Assembly: GCA_947495915.1 (NCBI GenBank)
Contig: CANMAW010000001.1
Span: forward strand, 868,001 to 932,000
From: Maribacter algarum (ex Lu et al. 2025) (nom. illeg.)
Lineage (GTDB): Bacteria; Bacteroidota; Bacteroidia; Flavobacteriales; Flavobacteriaceae
DNA length: 64,000 nucleotides
Direction: 5' to 3'
The notes under the pieces are model-generated. The model was not told the origin of the DNA. It saw only the letters and a program-made list of their open reading frames with translations, and did not search any database. Made by a program: the position numbers and the translations under genes. Below, one piece after another: positions 41,018 through 49,774 of the stretch (position 1 is the stretch's first letter; every line of letters begins with the position of its first letter).

Positions 41018-42685
41018 ATGGCTAAAACAATATTGACGTCATGGCAGCGACTAATGGGCTTGTTACGTCTTGATAAAAGAGATGTATTTCAAGTATTTTA
41101 TTATGCCATTTTTGCCGGTGTGGTAAACTTGTCTCTTCCATTAGGAATTCAAGCAATTATAAACCTTATTCAAGGGGCCCAAATTAGTTCATCTTGGATT
41201 GTTCTAGTTGTGCTGGTAACTATAGGCGTGGCATTTGGAGGTGTGTTGCAACTCATGCAAATTCGAATTATTGAAAACTTACAGCAAAAGATATTTACAC
41301 GTTCTTCTTTTGAATTCGCATATCGCTTTCCAAAAATAAAGATGAGTGAATTGGTGAATTACTACCCACCGGAGTTGGCAAATCGGTTTTTTGATACGCT
41401 TACAGTTCAAAAAGGTTTGTCGAAAATTTTGATTGATTTTCCGGCAGCCTTATTGCAAATCATTTTAGGCTTGCTATTGCTGTCATTTTACCATCCTTTC
41501 TTCATCATTTATGGTATTCTATTGCTTTTATTGATTTATGTAGTGTTCAAATTTACTGCACAAAGAGGTTTAGATACCAGTCTTGACGAATCAAAAAGTA
41601 AATATAAAGTAGCACACTGGCTGCAAGAGATTGCGCGTTCAATTGTTAGCTTTAAGTTGTCAGGTAAAACATCACATGGTCTTGAAAAAAATGATCTTTT
41701 GGTTACAGAGTATTTAGAGGCTCGTGAAGGTCATTTTAGAGTTTTAGTATTACAATTTATTCAAATGATTGGCTTTAAGGTGCTTGTAACAGCAGGTTTG
41801 TTACTCATTGGAGGCTTGTTAGTTCTTAATCAAGAAATGAATATTGGTCAATTTGTAGCTGCTGAGATTATTATTTTATTAGTGATAACCTCGGTTGAAA
41901 AATTAATTACCGGACTTGAAACCTTTTATGATTTATTGACTTCTCTTGAAAAACTAGGCCAAGTTGTAGATAAAGAATTAGAATCTCAAGAAGGAGAAAA
42001 ACCTTTTATTGAAAATCAAGGATTTCATGTTGAATTAGATGAGGTTTCGTATACAGTGCCCGATAGAGATAAAAAAATTATTGATGGTGTAAGTTTGAAA
42101 ATAACACCAAATTGTAAGTTATTAATTAATGGAAGCAGTGGTTCAGGAAAGTCTACTTTATTACGTATTATCGCGGGTATTTTAGAACCAAGTTCTGGAG
42201 GTATTTATATTAATGACGTTTCTTTAAAGGGAATGAATCTGAATTACTACCGGGCGCATTTAGGACAATCGCTACCTGAAGAATCTCCATTTGAAGGTTC
42301 TATTTTAAACAATATTACTTTCGGTGATAGCTCAATTCCCTTAGAACAAATTTATTGGGCTATTGAAAAAACAGGTTTGACTCAATTTATAAAAGAGCAA
42401 CCTAATGGTCTGAAGACCATATTATATCCCGAAGGAAAACAGATTCCACATACGGTTTCAAAAAAGATTGTTTTAGCACGTAGTATTGTGCAGAAACCGA
42501 AATTGTTGATTTTGAAAGATCCGTTAGATCATTTTGCTGATGATGAAGCCAATCGAATTATGGATTTTTTAAGTAGCCCTGATAATGGATGGGCTTTAAT
42601 AGTAGTGAGCGCAAATTTAAGATGGGCCGATCAATGTACAAGGGTGATCACCATGGAGAACGGAAAAATTATCAGAGAAAAATAG
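41018..42685 (+). CDS. ABC-type exporter ATPase/permease with degenerate nucleotide-binding motifs
   Basis: This 555-residue half-transporter has a membrane domain (residues 1-315) of the type I secretion/exporter kind and an NBD (335-555). Walker A is intact (NGSSGSGKST, 371-380) and a Q-loop Gln417 is present. The signature LSGGQ is replaced by PHTVSKK (477-483), Walker B ends LLILKDP (Lys500 for Asp, Asp501 for Glu), and the H-loop reads SANLRW with no His. Such an NBD may hydrolyse ATP poorly. There is no C39 peptidase domain. HlyD and TolC partners follow directly, so it should work in a tripartite exporter. Confidence 0.9.
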   Translation: MAKTILTSWQRLMGLLRLDKRDVFQVFYYAIFAGVVNLSLPLGIQAIINLIQGAQISSSWIVLVVLVTIGVAFGGVLQLMQIRIIENLQQKIFTRSSFEFAYRFPKIKMSELVNYYPPELANRFFDTLTVQKGLSKILIDFPAALLQIILGLLLLSFYHPFFIIYGILLLLLIYVVFKFTAQRGLDTSLDESKSKYKVAHWLQEIARSIVSFKLSGKTSHGLEKNDLLVTEYLEAREGHFRVLVLQFIQMIGFKVLVTAGLLLIGGLLVLNQEMNIGQFVAAEIIILLVITSVEKLITGLETFYDLLTSLEKLGQVVDKELESQEGEKPFIENQGFHVELDEVSYTVPDRDKKIIDGVSLKITPNCKLLINGSSGSGKSTLLRIIAGILEPSSGGIYINDVSLKGMNLNYYRAHLGQSLPEESPFEGSILNNITFGDSSIPLEQIYWAIEKTGLTQFIKEQPNGLKTILYPEGKQIPHTVSKKIVLARSIVQKPKLLILKDPLDHFADDEANRIMDFLSSPDNGWALIVVSANLRWADQCTRVITMENGKIIREK

Positions 42686-42691
42686 TGGCTT

Positions 42692-44044
42692 ATGTTAAAT
42701 ATTTCAGATAATAAACTAAATCAGAAAATCAGCCTTGACCGATTTAAATCAGCTCAAAAAGTTTTTCATCAGAGACACTATAAACATTTTAATCGGTTCT
42801 TATTGGTATTTGCCATAGTGGGTGTGATTATTCTTTTTTTGCCATGGACGCAGAGTATCAACGGTAAAGGTTTCTTAACCACCCTTAAGCCAGATCAACG
42901 GCCACAAACCATTCAATCACCCATACCAGGTCGAATTGAAAAATGGTATGTTAAAGAAGGTGATTATGTAAAGAAAGGTGATACCATTTTATTTATATCT
43001 GAAATAAAAAATGAATACTTTGATCCGCAACTGGTTGAGCGCACCGGAAAGCAGTTAAAGGCAAAAGAAGCATCTGTTAGTTCGTATGAGGGCAAAGTGA
43101 AGGCGCTTAATAACCAAATAGGAGCTTTAGCTAATGAACGTAATTTGAAGCTGAAACAAGCAAAAAATAAGTTGCTTCAATCGCGATTAAAAGTACAAAG
43201 CGATAGTATAGATTTAGAGGCTGCAAAAACCAATATAAATATTGCTGAGCGTCAATATAATCGAATAGTTCAATTACAATCTGAAGGGTTAAAAGCGGTT
43301 ACTGATGTAGAAGAGAAACGACTTAAACTACAAGAAACGCAGGCGAAACTAATATCGCAAGAGAATAAATTATTAGCCTCACAAAATGAAATCATAAATG
43401 CTGAAGTAGAAATAAATCGTGTACAAGCTGAATACACCGATAAAATCTCAAAAGCGCAAAGTGATATGTTTACAGCCCAATCGAGTCAATTTGATTCTGA
43501 GGCACAGGTTACAAAACTTGAGAATGAGGTTACAAATTATACCATGCGAAATGACATGTACTACATTCGTGCGCCTCAAAACGGATTTATAAATCGAGCA
43601 ATTCAAGGAGGTATTGGTGAAACTTTTAAAGAAGGTGATCAACTCGTTGGTATAATGCCAGCAGATATTGATATGGCTGTTGAGACCTTTGTTGACCCTA
43701 TTGATTTGCCATTGGTGCATTTGGGTGAAGAAGTACGTATACAGTTTGATGGGTGGCCCGCTATAGTTTTTAGTGGGTGGCCGAATGTTTCTTATGGTAC
43801 TTACGGTGGTACCGTGGTTGCAATAGAAACTTTCATAAGTGATAATGGTAAGTACCGTATTTTATTAGCGCCCGATAAGAACGATCACGAATGGCCGAAA
43901 GCACTACGTGTTGGTTCTGGGGCGAATGCTTTTGCCCTTCTAGAAGATGTGCCAATTTGGTTTGAATTGTGGCGTCAATTGAATGGTTTTCCACCAAATT
44001 ATTATCAACCCGAAGGAGCTCAAGATAAACCTGTAAAAAAATAA
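42692..44044 (+). CDS. HlyD-type membrane fusion protein
   Basis: The protein has 450 residues: a cytoplasmic start, one membrane helix (about 35-54), a biotinyl/lipoyl-like half (IQSPIPGRIEKWYVKEGDYVKKGDTILFIS), a long coiled-coil hairpin (about 110-275) and the returning half (YIRAPQNGFINRAIQGGIGETFKEGDQL). This is the adaptor that joins the inner-membrane ABC protein to the outer-membrane channel. It starts 6 nt after the ABC gene and ends 1 nt before the TolC gene. Confidence 0.93.
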   Translation: MLNISDNKLNQKISLDRFKSAQKVFHQRHYKHFNRFLLVFAIVGVIILFLPWTQSINGKGFLTTLKPDQRPQTIQSPIPGRIEKWYVKEGDYVKKGDTILFISEIKNEYFDPQLVERTGKQLKAKEASVSSYEGKVKALNNQIGALANERNLKLKQAKNKLLQSRLKVQSDSIDLEAAKTNINIAERQYNRIVQLQSEGLKAVTDVEEKRLKLQETQAKLISQENKLLASQNEIINAEVEINRVQAEYTDKISKAQSDMFTAQSSQFDSEAQVTKLENEVTNYTMRNDMYYIRAPQNGFINRAIQGGIGETFKEGDQLVGIMPADIDMAVETFVDPIDLPLVHLGEEVRIQFDGWPAIVFSGWPNVSYGTYGGTVVAIETFISDNGKYRILLAPDKNDHEWPKALRVGSGANAFALLEDVPIWFELWRQLNGFPPNYYQPEGAQDKPVKK

Positions 44045-44045
44045 G

Positions 44046-45446
44046 ATGCGTACCTATTTTACTTGTTTTATAATATTTGTGTCGCTTTGGGTGTATCCGC
44101 AAGATGAAGCTGTAGTGTTACGTTTTAATGAGTTTTTGGGCTACGTTAAACAGTATCATCCTATCGCGAAACAGGCACAATTGACATTAAGCGCAGGTCA
44201 GGCACAGTTAATGAAGGCTAGAGGCGGCTTTGATCCAAAAATTGAAGTCGATTATGACCGAAAAGAATTTAAGGGCTCTGAATATTATGATCGCCTAAAT
44301 GCAACATTTAAAATACCTACTTGGTACGGTATTGAATTGAAAGGTAATTTTGAGCAAAATGATGGCGAGTTTTTAAATGCTTCAGAAACACTACCCGATG
44401 ACGGCTTATATAGTGCAGGAGTATCGATGTCTTTAGGTCAGGGATTATGGATTAATGAGCGAATGGCAACTCTTAAACGTGCCAAGTATTTTAGAGAACA
44501 ATCGAAAGCTGATCGAGACCTTCAGATTAACCAAATACTATACGATGCCTCATTGGCCTATTTTGACTGGTTAAGAGCCTATAAAGAAGTAACTATTTAT
44601 AATAGTTTTTTTGAAAATGCATCGGTTCGATTTGAGGGAATTAAAAGAAGAGCCAACTCAGGTGATATTGCTGCTATAGATACTGTTGAGGCAAAAATTA
44701 CAATGCAGAATAGAGCCTTAAGTTTAGAACAATCAAAAGTAACCTTGATGAAACGCTCGTTAGAACTTTCTAATTTTCTTTGGATGGATGATGAGGTGCC
44801 TGTCGAACTTCAAGATACGGTGATTCCTGATACTGCAATTGAAACTGATATTGACACGACCTTAGAGATTTTAGGAAAGCCTTTAGATAGTTTTACGGTA
44901 GAGAACCATCCGAAGTTAAAATCGTTGGGCTATAAAATTGACGGTTTACGCGTTGATAAAAATCTAAAGGCAAACAAGCTGCTGCCTAAGATCGACGTAG
45001 AATATAATTTTCTTACGCAAGAACCCGAGCTGATAAACTCTTTCGATACACAACAATATAAAGGGGGAGTGACCTTTCGATTGCCCATTTTCTTACGCAA
45101 AGAACGAGGAGATTTGAAGCTTGCAAAATTTAAACTTCAAGATGCCAAATTTGAATTAGACAATGCAGAAATTGCCTTAAAAAACAAAATTGTTGCTATA
45201 TATCGAGAATTAGAATCTTTTCAAACACAAAATATCTTGGTCGATGAAATCGTATTGAATTATCAAACCCTTGTGGCGGCCGAAGAGCGAAAATTTAGTT
45301 TCGGTGAAAGCTCTTTGTTTTTGATAAATTCAAGAGAGAATAAATTGATTGATGCAGAATTGAAACAGATAACAGTACAAAACAAATACTACACCGCCAA
45401 AGCTAAGTTGTTCAATAGTCTTGCCTTGAATCCTAAAAACTTGTAA
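44046..45446 (+). CDS. TolC-type outer-membrane efflux protein
   Basis: The 466-residue protein has a signal peptide (MRTYFTCFIIFVSLWVYPQ) and the two repeats of an outer-membrane factor: long helices such as AKQAQLTLSAGQAQLMKARGG and a barrel segment (FDPKIEVDYDRKEFKG). The second half contains KGGVTFRLPIFLRKERGD and a long helical pair. It is the outer channel of the exporter encoded by the two genes before it. It ends the four-gene operon. Confidence 0.92.
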   Translation: MRTYFTCFIIFVSLWVYPQDEAVVLRFNEFLGYVKQYHPIAKQAQLTLSAGQAQLMKARGGFDPKIEVDYDRKEFKGSEYYDRLNATFKIPTWYGIELKGNFEQNDGEFLNASETLPDDGLYSAGVSMSLGQGLWINERMATLKRAKYFREQSKADRDLQINQILYDASLAYFDWLRAYKEVTIYNSFFENASVRFEGIKRRANSGDIAAIDTVEAKITMQNRALSLEQSKVTLMKRSLELSNFLWMDDEVPVELQDTVIPDTAIETDIDTTLEILGKPLDSFTVENHPKLKSLGYKIDGLRVDKNLKANKLLPKIDVEYNFLTQEPELINSFDTQQYKGGVTFRLPIFLRKERGDLKLAKFKLQDAKFELDNAEIALKNKIVAIYRELESFQTQNILVDEIVLNYQTLVAAEERKFSFGESSLFLINSRENKLIDAELKQITVQNKYYTAKAKLFNSLALNPKNL

Positions 45447-45507
45447 GTTTTTCATCTAAATCACTACTAACATGACTTATCTCATTATTTAAAATATGAG
45501 ATCAGAT

Positions 45508-45515
45508 TAATTTTG
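45508..45515 (+). promoter_or_regulatory. -7 promoter element of the thioredoxin-like gene
   Basis: TAATTTTG matches TAnnTTTG, 25 nt before the ATG. A 7-bp inverted repeat (ATCTCAT/ATGAGAT at 45479-45485 and 45496-45502) lies just upstream. Confidence 0.4.
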
Positions 45516-45540
45516 GAAGATATTTAAAATTCATATTCTT

Positions 45541-46167
45541 ATGGAACCCAAAACAGTAGAAAAAACAACAGCATTGTTAATTGATGAAGCCTTATCAAAA
45601 GCGGTTTCGTATACCCAGTATAGAGTCTTAGTAGCACAACTGGCGATGGAAGGAAAGTCAACCGGACCAGAGCATACAGAGGCGTTAACAAGTTATACGC
45701 AACTGAACGATAGACGCATGAAACGATGGGATAAAACTTTGAAATTTTCTTCAGAATCAACAACAGAAATAACCAAAGTTGATAAAAAAATAACATGGTT
45801 AGTTTTATCTGAAAGTTGGTGTGGTGATGCCTCACCTGCGCTGCCAGTAATGCATAAAATAACGGAGTTAAACCCCAATATCACTTTAAAGATTGTACTT
45901 AGAGATGAAAATGTTGCTTTAATGAACCGTTTTCTGACCAATGGCGGTATGGCCATACCAAAACTTATTTCAATTGATGAGGTTTCTAGAGAAGTGAATG
46001 GAGACTGGGGCCCAAGGTCAAGCGAAGCTACGAAATTGGTTGAAGCTTATAAGGCTGAGCATGGCGTTTTAACCCCGGAGTTTAAACAAGACTTACAAGT
46101 ATGGTATAATAAAGATAAAGGGCAAAGTATATTAAGCGACCTGCTGGAAATGATGAGTAAATATTAA
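45541..46167 (+). CDS. Thioredoxin-family protein with a single active-site cysteine
   Basis: This 208-residue cytoplasmic protein has a helical N-terminal part (residues 1-70) and a thioredoxin fold. The active site reads SESWCGDASPALPV instead of WCGPC, so only one Cys remains, which excludes a normal dithiol reductase. The cis-Pro region GGMAIPKLISIDE is intact. Homologues are known from flavobacteria as thioredoxin family protein. It might reduce or bind a partner by a monothiol mechanism. It follows the exporter operon but has its own promoter. Confidence 0.88.
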   Translation: MEPKTVEKTTALLIDEALSKAVSYTQYRVLVAQLAMEGKSTGPEHTEALTSYTQLNDRRMKRWDKTLKFSSESTTEITKVDKKITWLVLSESWCGDASPALPVMHKITELNPNITLKIVLRDENVALMNRFLTNGGMAIPKLISIDEVSREVNGDWGPRSSEATKLVEAYKAEHGVLTPEFKQDLQVWYNKDKGQSILSDLLEMMSKY

Positions 46168-46194
46168 GGGGTGGTTAGTAAGATAGATACGCTA

Positions 46195-46923
46195 CTAACG
46201 TGATTTCTGCTGAAACAAATAGGTAATTGTACCTTTTTGAATTGCTTTAGAAGCAGAGTTAAACTTCGCTTTTAAGGCATAAGAGATGGCGTTGTCTACT
46301 AGGCATCCGTTAGAAGTACCTGAACTTTTTGCATTGAAACTTGCATCTTGAACATTACCATTAGCATCTACTTCTATATTGATTACTACTTTACCACCTT
46401 CAATACAGGTGTAAATGGGTGTTGGCGGATTTCCTCTTCGATCAATCAAAGAATAGGAAACTGAAGTCTTGCGAAAGGCCAAGTTGTTAGTAAACTCTTT
46501 TTTCTCTGCTTCTTTTTCTCCTAATTTTTGTTTGGCTTCTTCCCGTTTTTTCTTCAATTCTTCAACACGTTGGGCATATTCTCCATCTGCCAACAAATCA
46601 TTTATTTGTCCATCTGCATTTGCTGCTTTTTCGGCCATTAATTCTTCAAGGGTTTGCAATGGCTCAGGGTCACCATAAGTCGGCTTTGCAGTTTCATTCA
46701 TAGCCATGTGACTCTTAATTGGGTCTGCTTCAATCATCTCTTCTAAAACTTTCTTTTCTTCAGAAAGCTCTTCAATATCTTCTTCAGCAAGCATCATTTC
46801 AACAATGTACTCATCTTCTTCACTACCTACTTCGCCTAAACTTATATTGAATAAAATCAATACAATGATAGCCATCGAAAAGAAGGTAATCAAGAAAGAA
46901 AGTTGTTTGCGATTTAAATGCAT
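46195..46923 (-). CDS. TonB-like energy transducer
   Basis: The protein of 242 residues has one N-terminal membrane helix (about 9-29), an acidic and coiled middle (EELSEEKKVLEEMIEA, EELKKKREEAKQKLGEKEAEKKE) and a C-terminal TonB-like domain (GGKVVINIEVDANGNVQDASFNAKSSG onward in two stretches). It would transmit energy to a TonB-dependent receptor or act as a linker in the periplasm. The middle is not proline-rich as in classical TonB. ExbB/ExbD are not in the window. It precedes the truB operon on the same strand but is separated by 69 nt. Confidence 0.8.
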   Translation of the reverse strand: MHLNRKQLSFLITFFSMAIIVLILFNISLGEVGSEEDEYIVEMMLAEEDIEELSEEKKVLEEMIEADPIKSHMAMNETAKPTYGDPEPLQTLEELMAEKAANADGQINDLLADGEYAQRVEELKKKREEAKQKLGEKEAEKKEFTNNLAFRKTSVSYSLIDRRGNPPTPIYTCIEGGKVVINIEVDANGNVQDASFNAKSSGTSNGCLVDNAISYALKAKFNSASKAIQKGTITYLFQQKSR

Positions 46924-46992
46924 AGTGCTAAAACTTCAATTTCTAAAAAATATTTAAATTATTCGTTGAACGGAAAAAGAATCTATTCATTT

Positions 46993-47700
46993 TTAAGAAT
47001 CTTTAGGTTTTCCCAACATAATTTCTTCAAAATCCAACGGACTCTGGGCTGTATTTACGTTATAATCTCCTATTTTGGTTCTTCTTAGAACTGTTAAATG
47101 TCCGCCAGATTCTAATGCTTTACCGAAATCATTCGCTAATGAACGTATATAGGTGCCCTTACTGCATACGACTCGAAACTTAATTTCAGGCAGCGCGATT
47201 TCAGTAATTTCAAACTCTTTAATAGTAACCTTTCTTTTTTTGATTTCAACCGATTGACCTTCACGAGCATATTCGTACAAGCGTTTGCCATCTTTTTTTA
47301 AGGCAGAAAATATGGGAGGTGTTTGTGTTATTTCTCCAAGAAATTGCTTTGTTGCTTTATTTATAGTTGCTTCAGTTATATGATCAATAGGAAAAGTTTG
47401 ATCAACTTCTGTTTCTAGATCGTATGAAGGAGTGGTGCCTCCAACCGTGATAGTACCCGTATATTCTTTAATTTGACCCTGTAGCTCGTTTATTGTTTTA
47501 GTGAATTTACCAGTACAAATGAGCAGTAAACCTGTAGCCAACGGATCTAAAGTACCGGCATGACCAATTTTTATTTTTTTAAGATCAAACTTCTTACGAA
47601 TAACCCACTTTAATTTATTTACTGCTTGAAATGATGACCACCCCAAAGGTTTGTCAATGAGTAATAATTGTCCGTTTAAGAAATCATCTTTGGTTTTCAT
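46993..47700 (-). CDS. truB: tRNA pseudouridine(55) synthase
   Basis: TruB makes pseudouridine 55 in the T loop of tRNAs. The 235-residue protein has the catalytic motif IGHAGTLDPLATGLLLI with the Asp near residue 53, and later QTPPIFSALKKDGKRLYEYAREG and VVCSKGTYIRSLANDFGKAL, the known TruB blocks. The 4-nt overlap of its start with the hydrolase gene shows translational coupling. It is the last gene of the ftsX operon. Confidence 0.96.
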   Translation of the reverse strand: MKTKDDFLNGQLLLIDKPLGWSSFQAVNKLKWVIRKKFDLKKIKIGHAGTLDPLATGLLLICTGKFTKTINELQGQIKEYTGTITVGGTTPSYDLETEVDQTFPIDHITEATINKATKQFLGEITQTPPIFSALKKDGKRLYEYAREGQSVEIKKRKVTIKEFEITEIALPEIKFRVVCSKGTYIRSLANDFGKALESGGHLTVLRRTKIGDYNVNTAQSPLDFEEIMLGKPKDS

Positions 47701-48659
47701 TGGCGGTGGTATTCCATATTAGGTAATGGGCTGTCTTTCTTTAGATATGTGTCAAACCAACGGTATATTTGATCATGAACTTCTTTTAAGTGTTCATTTA
47801 TACCGTGATCACCTCCTTCAAACATAATTAGTCGATAGGGTATTTTGTATTTGCTAAATTCTAAAGCCATATTAAGGCTATGCTCTGGTTTTACGCGCCA
47901 ATCAGATGTACCATGTAACATGAGAATTGGAACTTCTTTAGAAAACTTATCTGCCCAAAGTATGGCTGATCTTCGATCAAATTCAGCTTCTTTATTAGCT
48001 TCAAAATTGGGAATCATATCAGTAAATCCGGGTCTGTTTTTTTCATTGAGCCGAAAGTCTGAAACAGCACCACCAACTACAGCAACTTTTATATTGTTGG
48101 TTTGAGGTAAGGCTATATAGGTCATCATTCCTCCGCGACTCCAACCATACATTCCTATTCGGTCTGGGTCGGCATATTCAAACTCCTTTACTAGATCAAG
48201 AAGATTAAGTACATCATTTACATCATTACCTCCAAATTCTTCTTGGCCTTCGCTTCCGCTATTTCCTCTATATTGACTGCAAAGCACAACATTACCTTTA
48301 CTGGCTAATTCTCCTAAATGAAAGAGTAGCATTGGTAAGGTAATTGCGCCAAAATCATAACTGCCTCCGCGGTTATATATAATAACAGGGTACTTTCCTT
48401 TTTTCTTAGGACTTATAGAAAACCCTTTTATTTTTAGATTATCACTTAGATAAGTGATTTCAGAGATTTGTATGGAGTCTAAATATTTATACTCGGGAAG
48501 TAATTCTTCATTACCTTCTGCATTGGTGATAGTTCTTTCGTAATAAAAAGCGGTTTCAGCAATTGCACCAATATCCTCCTCTGAAAGTAGCTTAGGTTCT
48601 TGAGAATTGCAACCTGTAGCCAACAATAAAAGTAAAATTATAATACGAATGTTACTCAT
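47697..48659 (-). CDS. Prolyl-oligopeptidase-type hydrolase, lipoprotein
   Basis: A lipoprotein signal (MSNIRIIILLLLLATGC) is followed by an alpha/beta hydrolase of the S9 family. The nucleophile is in MYGWSRGGM (GxSxG), the acid in LHGTSDWRVKPEHS, and the His in FEGGDHGINEHL. The 320-residue length is short because the beta-propeller of S9 peptidases is absent. The substrate is unknown. It stands between uppP and truB in the same operon, which is not a functional pairing known to me. Confidence 0.88.
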   Translation of the reverse strand: MSNIRIIILLLLLATGCNSQEPKLLSEEDIGAIAETAFYYERTITNAEGNEELLPEYKYLDSIQISEITYLSDNLKIKGFSISPKKKGKYPVIIYNRGGSYDFGAITLPMLLFHLGELASKGNVVLCSQYRGNSGSEGQEEFGGNDVNDVLNLLDLVKEFEYADPDRIGMYGWSRGGMMTYIALPQTNNIKVAVVGGAVSDFRLNEKNRPGFTDMIPNFEANKEAEFDRRSAILWADKFSKEVPILMLHGTSDWRVKPEHSLNMALEFSKYKIPYRLIMFEGGDHGINEHLKEVHDQIYRWFDTYLKKDSPLPNMEYHRQ

Positions 48660-48700
48660 ACCTTAGAAAACAACAAATTAAATTTGAGGTGAATTAAGAA

Positions 48701-49495
48701 TTAACCCCAAAAACCGTACCCTATTGCAATCATACCTACAATTAAACAATAGATGGAAAAGTATGAAAGTTTACTTTTTTTAACCAATTGTATCATCCAT
48801 GTACAGGCAGCTAAACCGGCAACAAATGCAGCTATAAATCCGGCACCCATTGCCATGTTATTTTCGCCTGAAAAAGCTAGATCACCACTCAAGAGGTCTT
48901 TTCCTATTTTACCAAAAATTAAAGGTACTACCATCAAAAATGAAAAGCGTGCTGCTTTGGTTTTATCAACACCCAGCAGAACAGAGGTCGAAATTGTAGC
49001 ACCACTTCTTGAGATACCAGGTAACATAGCTATGGCTTGAGAAACACCAACTATAAATGCATTTTTAAAACTAACTTCTTTATCAGTGTCTTTGGCTTTA
49101 TCAGCAAAATATAGTAGAACCGCAGTAATTAAAAGCATAAAACCCACAAAACGAATATTACCACCAAAAAAGGCTTCTAATTGTTCTTCAAAAAACAAGC
49201 CTACAAAAACTGCAGGTAGCATTGAAACTATAATTTTTAAAGAAAATTGGGTTTCTTCATTCCATTTAAAACTGAAGAGTCCTCTAAGAATTTCCCAAAT
49301 ATCTTTTCGAAAAACTACGATTGTACTAAGTGCAGTTGCAAAGTGTAAAACAACTGTAAATAGTAAGCTTTCTTCAGGTACAGAATTATCTCCTAATATA
49401 GCTTTACCAAGCTCTAAATGTCCGCTGGAAGATACGGGTAAAAATTCGGTCAATCCTTGAATGATACCGAGTATAATTGCGTCTAGTGTGTCCAA
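48701..49495 (-). CDS. uppP: Undecaprenyl-diphosphatase UppP
   Basis: UppP recycles the lipid carrier undecaprenyl diphosphate for cell-wall synthesis. The 264-residue membrane protein has the motifs IIQGLTEFLPVSSSGHLEL near the N-terminus and MLPGISRSGATISTSVLLG in the middle, both diagnostic. It has about eight helices. The start is directly next to the stop of the DUF3098 gene, which fits a cell-envelope operon with ftsX. Confidence 0.96.
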   Translation of the reverse strand: MDTLDAIILGIIQGLTEFLPVSSSGHLELGKAILGDNSVPEESLLFTVVLHFATALSTIVVFRKDIWEILRGLFSFKWNEETQFSLKIIVSMLPAVFVGLFFEEQLEAFFGGNIRFVGFMLLITAVLLYFADKAKDTDKEVSFKNAFIVGVSQAIAMLPGISRSGATISTSVLLGVDKTKAARFSFLMVVPLIFGKIGKDLLSGDLAFSGENNMAMGAGFIAAFVAGLAACTWMIQLVKKSKLSYFSIYCLIVGMIAIGYGFWG

Positions 49496-49765
49496 TTATT
49501 TTTTCTTCTTCTTGTGAGGATTTAACAATATCGCATAAACTTCAATGCCGAGTCCGATGAGTACAAGCGTTGGGGCTAAACGAATACGTCTGAAATTATA
49601 AATATCTTCACTGAAAACATTTGGGTCATCGCTTCCTCCGCCACTCATTAATATGAAACCGACAGCAATGAACGCAAGACCAATAAACATAAACATATAA
49701 TTTCTTTTCTGAAATATAAACTCTTGTTTAGATTGATCTTCTTTGTATTGCCTTTTTTTACTCAT
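49496..49765 (-). CDS. DUF3098 membrane protein
   Basis: The 89-residue protein has two membrane helices (about 26-42 and 64-80) separated by a loop with SGGGSDDPNVFSEDIYNFRRI and a lysine-rich end. The layout and the FIFQKRNYMFMFIGLAFIAVG start fit DUF3098, which occurs only next to ftsX and uppP in Bacteroidota. It lies 9 nt after ftsX. Its function is unknown; envelope or division is an inference from the operon. Confidence 0.88.
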   Translation of the reverse strand: MSKKRQYKEDQSKQEFIFQKRNYMFMFIGLAFIAVGFILMSGGGSDDPNVFSEDIYNFRRIRLAPTLVLIGLGIEVYAILLNPHKKKKK

Positions 49766-49774
49766 GTCGCAAAG

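Noticed and set aside
49086-49460. 124-codon plus-strand frame in uppP
   Set aside because: It is antisense to the conserved uppP motifs, so it is a shadow frame.
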